DNA of 64,000 bases from Pseudofabraea citricarpa (Eukaryota > Ascomycota > Leotiomycetes > Helotiales > Dermateaceae), in NCBI GenBank assembly GCA_029641185.1, contig JAPWGK010000003.1, positions 1 through 64,000 of the forward strand, read 5' to 3'. The translations under genes were made by a program, and so were the position numbers. Shown here piece after piece: positions 58,525 to 64,000 of this stretch. Each line of letters begins with the position of its first letter. Position 1 is the first letter of the stretch. The notes beneath the pieces are model-generated. The model ran no database searches and was not told where the DNA came from. It saw only the letters and a list, made by a program, of their open reading frames with translations.

Positions 58525-59188
58525 AGATTTCTACCGAGGCTAGAAAAGTCTTCTTTCTTGTATATATTGGTTACTTTGAGACTTATTGGAAAGTAGAATG
58601 GCTTTGGAGGAGGCTTTGTTACATGTAAGGTTGTTCTTGGAGATAGAAGAGGCTTTGCGAAGAGTTTACGCCTCTCAGGTCTTGTAGTATAGTTTTACTT
58701 CGTCCAAGACTCCCAACTTTGGTTTTCTGTACAAAGATGCTTTACTTGAGTTCTGAATTAGAATATAGAATATGTTGGTGTGTAACTCAGTTGAAATGTG
58801 TATATTTAAGGTATCTATATTTGTCTCCTCGGCATTAATAAAGTTTTACCTTTTCTAGGCTTCAGTAAGGTATACGTCGTTTAATATAAGATATAGTTCT
58901 AAATATACCAATGGTTGACTGGTTAGAATACAATGAGAAGTCTGGTACCGTACTAGACCTTGAACTACCTTCTGTGGTACGCCTTTGAGACGTCGTGTCC
59001 ATGATGTTTGGTGCCTTGCTCGCTTACCTAGATGTCAATGGTTTCTCAAATCTAATCGTAATCATTTGTTTGCTGTATTAACTGGTATTTCAAAGTAATA
59101 TTGAGATCTTCCTTTCCATTCTACCTATGTTAAACAAAACCCGCTTCTAGATATCCGCCTGTATTTCGAGCGAATGCTAAGAGGCGTC
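58525..59188. other. Convergent 3' flank
   Basis: AT-rich sequence between the pectate lyase and the dehydrogenase. No gene is seen. Confidence 0.5.
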
Positions 59189-60320
59189 TCAAGGGCTAAT
59201 TGCCAAAGACCCACCATCGACGATGAGAATGTCTCCATTCACATATCCTCCTGCTCGACTAACCAAGAAAATAGCGGCACCAGCGATATCCTACGAAGAT
59301 ATTTAGCCTTTTCTGCACAAGTTCTAGACATAACGACTCACCTCGGGCGCACCCGTTCTAGTGGCTGGAAAAGTCTGCTTTGGAAGGCTTCCCGGAATGC
59401 TCCAGTCAGCGCCTTCGGCTATGAACTTTATACCCAGAATTAGCATACATGCCACTATTCATCGGCTGAATACTCACTTCCGTCATCTCTGTGAGGAATA
59501 GCCCAGGTGCGATGGAGTTTGCGCGGATGCCTTGTGGCGCGAATGTTGTAGAGATCATCTTCGTCAGATGTATGAGGGCGGCTTTACTGGACCCGTATAA
59601 ATGACTGACATTCTCAGTCCGGCTTAGACCTGCAAAACTCGTCGTGGTGATGAACTGCGACGTGATGTAGCCTCTGCTGCCAATACTATCCGGATGTTTA
59701 TTTCCGGCATCAAGGAGGTCGAGGAAGGCGAGGAAGGTGTAGAACTGGCTAACAAGATTAATATCCAAGGTCTTGATATTTTCTGTAATAGATGTCTCCC
59801 AGAGCTGGATGCGCATCTCTTCGAGCGTGGTTGATTCAGGCCGAGATCCACCAGTGTGGGTCAGTGGTCCTAGGACTCCCGAGTTGCCAATCAACGCATT
59901 AATATAAGGTGTTTGGCTCTTGACCTTAATCGCTGCTACTTCAAGAGACTCTTTTGAGGAAACTATCACGCATTTAACGATTGATTTTCTTATCATAGGC
60001 TGAACCGTAAAAGTCTTTCGTCTATCTAATTCTTGAGGTGGGACTCACTATCGCAAACGACCGGTACAATTTTTCCACTTGGCTAATATCATTGTCAGTT
60101 TTCTGATTCTAAGCAAAATCGCAACACTCAACAGGGAACATACATCTTCTCCAGCCACCTTCTTTAGAGATTCCTCTCTACGACCTAGAATGAAGACTTT
60201 CGCAGCGCCATTTGCAGCGAATGCTTGTGCCATGGCCGCACCAAGTCCTGAACCGCCTCCAGTAATAACAAAGACCATGTCCTTAACGGAGAAAAGGTTT
60301 TCGATAGATAATGATGCCAT
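59189..60320 (-). CDS. Short-chain dehydrogenase/reductase (293 aa)
   Basis: Five exons: complement(60144-60320, 60049-60082, 59478-59962, 59342-59425, 59189-59290). The NAD(P)-binding motif is VITGGGSGLGAAMAQAFAAN; NSGVLGP matches the NxG segment, TTTSFAG precedes the active site, and YGSSKAALIHLTK holds the YxxxK pair. The end reads DILIVDGGSLAISP. Exon 2 is only 34 nt. For intron 3 (59426-59477) the AAAG acceptor at 59426, not the CATAG a few bases further on, keeps frame (FIAEGADWSIPGSLPKQT). The substrate is unknown. A RIP-like copy of part of this gene lies at 63085-63233. Confidence 0.88.
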
Positions 60321-61665
60321 TTGTGAATAAAAGCGGCCAAATAAATTCTTCAAAAGGCGGGGGAAATAACAAGAAGTAATTTACCAGGGATTACACTGTT
60401 GCATCAAATGGAGAGCGATGCATGAAAAGAAAGATGCTTCGACTCTACTTATATGCCCATTCCTGTAGAAATTTCATTTTCGGTACTATAACTCATCATC
60501 TACGGGACTGAAGAGAAATCCGAAAGTCAGCGCTTCTCTGAGGTAAAATAAAGATCGGTACTCCGATCATCAAAAACATGGTCGCTAAATCGCCAAATGA
60601 CCAGATCAGGAATAATCCCATGCCGATTGACATAACGGTTACAAAGCCAAACCAACGACTGGCGGCTATTGAGTCTGGTAGCTGATTAATAAAAAACGAA
60701 ACTCTGAATAATAATATCAAGTCTAGAGATAGTGTGAAAAGGTATACATAGTCTGTGGGTCGTAGATACGTGAGATAGATGTTATTATCAAGAATGATAG
60801 CTTTCTAGATCCCAACCAAGATTTCTATCCAAGAATAATGCCGGTCAAGTGGTCGCTGGTATTGTAACAGGTCAACAAATTCATCAATCTGAGCAGGAAG
60901 ACATTTTTTGCGTGCCGTGGAATTGGCAGCAACCTATAAGGGCCGGTTTTTAGGTTATTTTATTAACCTACAGTTAGCTGTTACTGAAGGAATCAAGGCC
61001 GCACGACACCAAAATTTAGGACCTGTTCTCTCCTACTGCCATTTTTTGTGAGAAAGAAACAGTTACTATTCACGAGCGAAACGTCGTCTCTGACCTTCAG
61101 GCTCGTCTCATCTTAGACAGCCGTCTCGGCTAATGACGTTTTCACTGATTATAAATTCGGAATAAATAGCCTTGCTCAATGCACCGATTAAATCATTATT
61201 GGTAGATTTTTAAACTCAGCGCCGAAATATATTCCTTGCTGATTTTTTTCTGGGCTTCTCTCTAAACTTGAAATGCACCGTCTTTAGCGATTCTTTTTGT
61301 TGAGTCTCTACAAAGGGCACCGGTTCTTGGTACCACATCAACAGTGGCTACTACTACACGACTGGAAATACTTGTTGCAGTGTCCACGCTTATTAAAGAT
61401 CCGTCCGGGTTACTCAACCGGCACTCCGGTGAGCTTTTATTGTCAACATATATGTCCGGCTTACAAACTACTGTCAGCACATCTCATTAAAGTGATGTAA
61501 TTGGTGCACGTGCGCATAGATTTCAAAGCATAGTTAAAAAAGAAACCCTATTATCAAATCGGAGGGAATACTAATCAAAACTACAATGTCAACTTGTGAT
61601 ATTCCATACAAGAACTTGTTCTTCATCTGCCAGAAAATCAAAATATTCGCTCTTTTCTTCCACAT
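60321..61665. other. Intergenic with possible decayed fragments
   Basis: A minus ORF at 60496-60720 would encode a hydrophobic peptide (ASRWFGFVTVMSIGMGLFLI) like the end of a membrane transporter. Another at 61262-61480 minus (SLISVDTATSISSRVVVATV) also has some coding character. Neither has a start, partner exons or a recognised family. They may be remnants of decayed genes. Confidence 0.35.
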
Positions 61666-62244
61666 ATGGCATCTAGCGCAAGATTAGAACTGGATAGGAG
61701 CGATAGTGTGTGGCTTAATAGAGCTCGAAAGGTAACTAATTGTGCTCGGTACACAATATATCAATCGTCATTGAGCCCCACGCAAGTGGAAAAATGCTAA
61801 TCATGTCTTGAAGGCTTGTAACGCATGCCGCAAGAAAAAAATAAAATGCGAGTGGGAAAACCATCAATCCTGCTTGGCTTGCCAAGAATCTAAATCCGAA
61901 TGTTGCATTTCAGAGGGACGACGAAAGGTTGTTAACGTCGGCAATAGGTAAATACTCCTTTTACTGAGTACTAAGCCGTGACCAACTATATACGCAGATC
62001 TAACAGTAAAGTTTCTTCGCTTACCAAGAAGCTTCGTGACCTCGAAGCTCTATTACAAAAGGTAACCAGCCGCCTCAACCTCCAAGAACTATGCTGGAAG
62101 AATTTGAAAATGAAAGATACTAAAATTTCACCAAACAGAGCCAGCAGAAATTACCAAGTTCTTTACCGAACCCATCAGCAACAACATTTGGAACATTGCT
62201 CTCAAGTAAGCTGTCAGAAACAGTTGGTAATTTTGGTTAGTTAA
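61666..62244 (+). pseudogene. Zn(II)2Cys6 regulator, truncated after the DNA-binding domain
   Basis: Exons are 61666-61731, 61814-61947 and 61998-62244. The start MASSARLELDRSDSVWLNRA runs across intron 1 into RKACNACRKKKIKCEWENHQ and SCLACQESKSECC, a six-Cys zinc cluster. A linker and coiled coil (SLTKKLRDLEALLQKV) follow. In the third exon the frame then loses family-like character; a neighbouring frame carries a Pro/Ser-rich linker-like sequence (PPQPPRTMLEEFENE) interrupted by a TAA. Downstream DNA is AT-rich with stops everywhere and no regulatory domain. I read this as a regulator gene whose 3' part has been destroyed. The 148-aa product could still be made. Confidence 0.7.
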
Positions 62245-63084
62245 AAAGACTAGAAGAAATATGAGCCAGTTGCTGACGTATCCAGGTCTTGAAATGCAGC
62301 CATCGGCGTTATGGTCAGCACAATCAATCAACTTCAATCCCGACACCTGGTCAAACCAGAAATTCAATAACGAGTCGTTCAAATTTATTGCGGAATCCGC
62401 AATGCTAGATAACTCTCATTTTATTTACTAGAAACCAGAAGTATTTATAACTATTTTCCAGCCATCAGTGCAAAAGTTCTCTCCTCTACCTACGGATATC
62501 GAAGTAATATCTATTATTACCGATTATTTCGAAGGTTCAAATCAAACTCTCCTAATATACTACCAAGAATTATTTATAGACCTTTTTTAGAACTATAATT
62601 CTGATAAGGCTTAATATAGAAGTTTAGGGTGGTAGATCCCTTAATATTATTCTTACTCTTAGGTATTATATATAAAGTATAAGAATCGGGAATACCTAGG
62701 AAGAAGATCCTAAGATATAAAGATATTTATAAAATATTATTTAGGTATTTCTAGAGCTTATTTTACGTAATAAAGATCTTCTAAGTATCTAAGCTTTACT
62801 AGGAATTATTATATTTATAAGAAATATCTAGTTTATACCTAGTATATAATCTAGTTATTATAATTAAGAAGATTTATTTTCTAAGACTTTATTATATTAT
62901 CTTAAAATATAATAAAAAAGCCGAAAATAATAATATATCTTCTAGATTAGATATATTTTTAATAAAAATAATATCTTTCGGTTATAAGTTAAGCTTTTAG
63001 TAATTTAGAGTAAAATATAAAAAGACCTAGTATTAAAACCTAGGTTATAATTATAAAGCTAAATACTAAACTTTGATATTAGGA
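62245..63084. other. Very AT-rich RIP-like block
   Basis: From about 62430 the sequence is dominated by TA-rich words (tatta, aaata, ttata) with stops in all six frames. There is no gene. The abrupt change from normal composition suggests an old repeat inactivated by RIP. Confidence 0.7.
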
Positions 63085-63233
63085 GGCTAATATTCTATAC
63101 CCCGAATTAGTATATTAATCTTATTTATCAGCTAAATACTTACTTCTATTATCTTTATAAGGAATAGCCTAGGTGTAATAAAGTTTGTGCGGATACCTTA
63201 CGGTGCGAAAGTTGTAGAGATCATCTTTGTCAG
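63085..63233. repeat. RIP-like copy of part of the dehydrogenase gene
   Basis: It aligns in the same orientation with about 59420-59568 of the intact dehydrogenase gene (exon 3 end, intron 3 and exon 4 start). Shared anchors are aggaatagcc, gtttg.gcggat and gttgtagagatcatct. Differences are mostly C-to-T and G-to-A in this copy (gcccaggtgcgatggag became gcctaggtgtaataaag). It includes the position of an intron, so it is a genomic copy and not a retroposed one. Confidence 0.85.
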
Positions 63234-63441
63234 GTGAACTCTTGGTGATACGTGTCGAACTCGCTGGCACTAGTATTTTGACGAACGCTAAAATTGGTTT
63301 GATATCTCCAGTGTTTCTTCTATTGGCGCCTGTTACTTGAGGATATGCGGCAGTCATAGCACCACCCAAGTTAAGTTGCGCTATGGAATCAGGAGGCGTT
63401 GGCGTTACATTGGCGATACGCAAATTATCGTCCCCTGGCAT
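63234..63441 (-). pseudogene. Gene fragment joined to the RIP-like copy
   Basis: The minus-strand frame from ATG 63441 reads MPGDDNLRIANVTPTPPDSI and then GGAMTAAYPQVTGANRRN, with normal composition, until it meets the RIP-like dehydrogenase fragment at 63233. The junction cuts the reading frame, so this looks like the 5' part of a gene interrupted by a rearrangement. No family is recognised. Confidence 0.3.
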
Positions 63442-63502
63442 ATAAATCGCATCCTATATCTTGTTCCTGCAAGCCTTAAGGAATCGAGGAAAGTAAATCC
63501 TG

Positions 63503-63964
63503 CTAAACCCGAACAACTTCAATTGGTATATGCTGGGATAATGCCCGATTGTTGTTTTCCATGTATACGTCAGCTTCCTCGAAGAGCATACTATCTTCTG
63601 ATGACTGGTTTATATTTTGGGTGTCGATATTAGTGGTAACTCTTGTTAAGGATTTGGCGCTTTGGTGTTTGATAATGACCGTCTTCTTCTTTTTTGCTAC
63701 TGTCGAGGCATAAAATCGACCCTTCTTCTTTCTTCGTCCTGTAATGGGTGCGTGATTATGTGCGAGCGAAGGAAGTTGTATAGCAATTTGGGAATTCGCA
63801 ATTTGTAGGATGGTGGACGTGGTACTCGTCGTTTTAAATCTAGACTCGTGTGGTAACATGAAATGAGTAGTCAATTGGCCTGTAGTCGTGGAGTGGTATT
63901 CCTTCTTTAAAATTGAGCGGAGCTGCACGACGACTGGCTCTGTAGAGGGGGACGTTGTGCGCAC
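63503..63964 (-). CDS. Uncharacterised basic ORF near the window edge
   Basis: A 153-codon frame rich in Ser, Thr, Lys and Gln (GRRKKKGRFYASTVAKKKK) ends at 63503. It has no recognised domain and low-complexity character. It could be an exon of a gene extending past 64000, or be joined to the fragment at 63441, but no clear splice pair was found. Confidence 0.3.
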   Translation of the reverse strand: MRTTSPSTEPVVVQLRSILKKEYHSTTTGQLTTHFMLPHESRFKTTSTTSTILQIANSQIAIQLPSLAHNHAPITGRRKKKGRFYASTVAKKKKTVIIKHQSAKSLTRVTTNIDTQNINQSSEDSMLFEEADVYMENNNRALSQHIPIEVVRV

Positions 63965-64000
63965 TCCGCTCTGGCTGCGAATACCGGTACTTGCAAGCCA

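Overview
The window is a chromosome end of a filamentous ascomycete (Pezizomycotina). It opens with a CCCTAA telomere array. Genes carry short introns (mostly 46-66 bp) with GTAAGT-like donors, CTAAC/CTAAT branch sites and CAG/TAG acceptors. Fungus-specific families are frequent (HET, Zn2Cys6 regulators, SGF29, DUF5672, PL3 pectate lyase). Several AT-rich stretches carry C-to-T and G-to-A changes that look like repeat-induced point mutation (RIP). The gene set would suit a plant-associated fungus, perhaps a leotiomycete, but I cannot fix the taxon from sequence alone.

Layout: (1) 1-24 kb is subtelomeric and accessory. The telomere sits directly on a coiled-coil gene that takes its stop codon from the telomeric repeat. 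AT-rich degraded tracts, a broken kinase-like gene, a broken HET gene and small orphan genes follow, along with an SRPBCC protein, a possible dimeric alpha/beta-barrel protein, a membrane pepsin-like protein lacking both catalytic aspartates, a DUF5672 protein, a complete P450 and a GABA/choline-type permease. (2) 24-38.5 kb is a dense block of housekeeping genes: phosphomannose isomerase, SGF29, dynactin p25, an ARF6-type GTPase, a VPS73-like transporter, ARP2, a DCG1-like racemase, an F-box protein and complex I subunit NDUFB7. (3) 40-60 kb holds nutrient and environment genes: a sugar transporter, a second APC permease, an M20 carboxypeptidase, a Zn2Cys6 regulator, phospholipase D, pectate lyase and a short-chain dehydrogenase. 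(4) 60.3-64 kb is degraded again: a truncated Zn2Cys6 gene runs into an AT-rich block holding a RIP-like copy of part of the nearby dehydrogenase gene.

The permease, carboxypeptidase and Zn2Cys6 gene lie in tandem on one strand and could form a small peptide or amino-acid uptake module. Exon structures were built by eye from reading frame, splice signals and family conservation. Every multi-exon model given as a CDS keeps frame across its junctions, but none has been tested against RNA.
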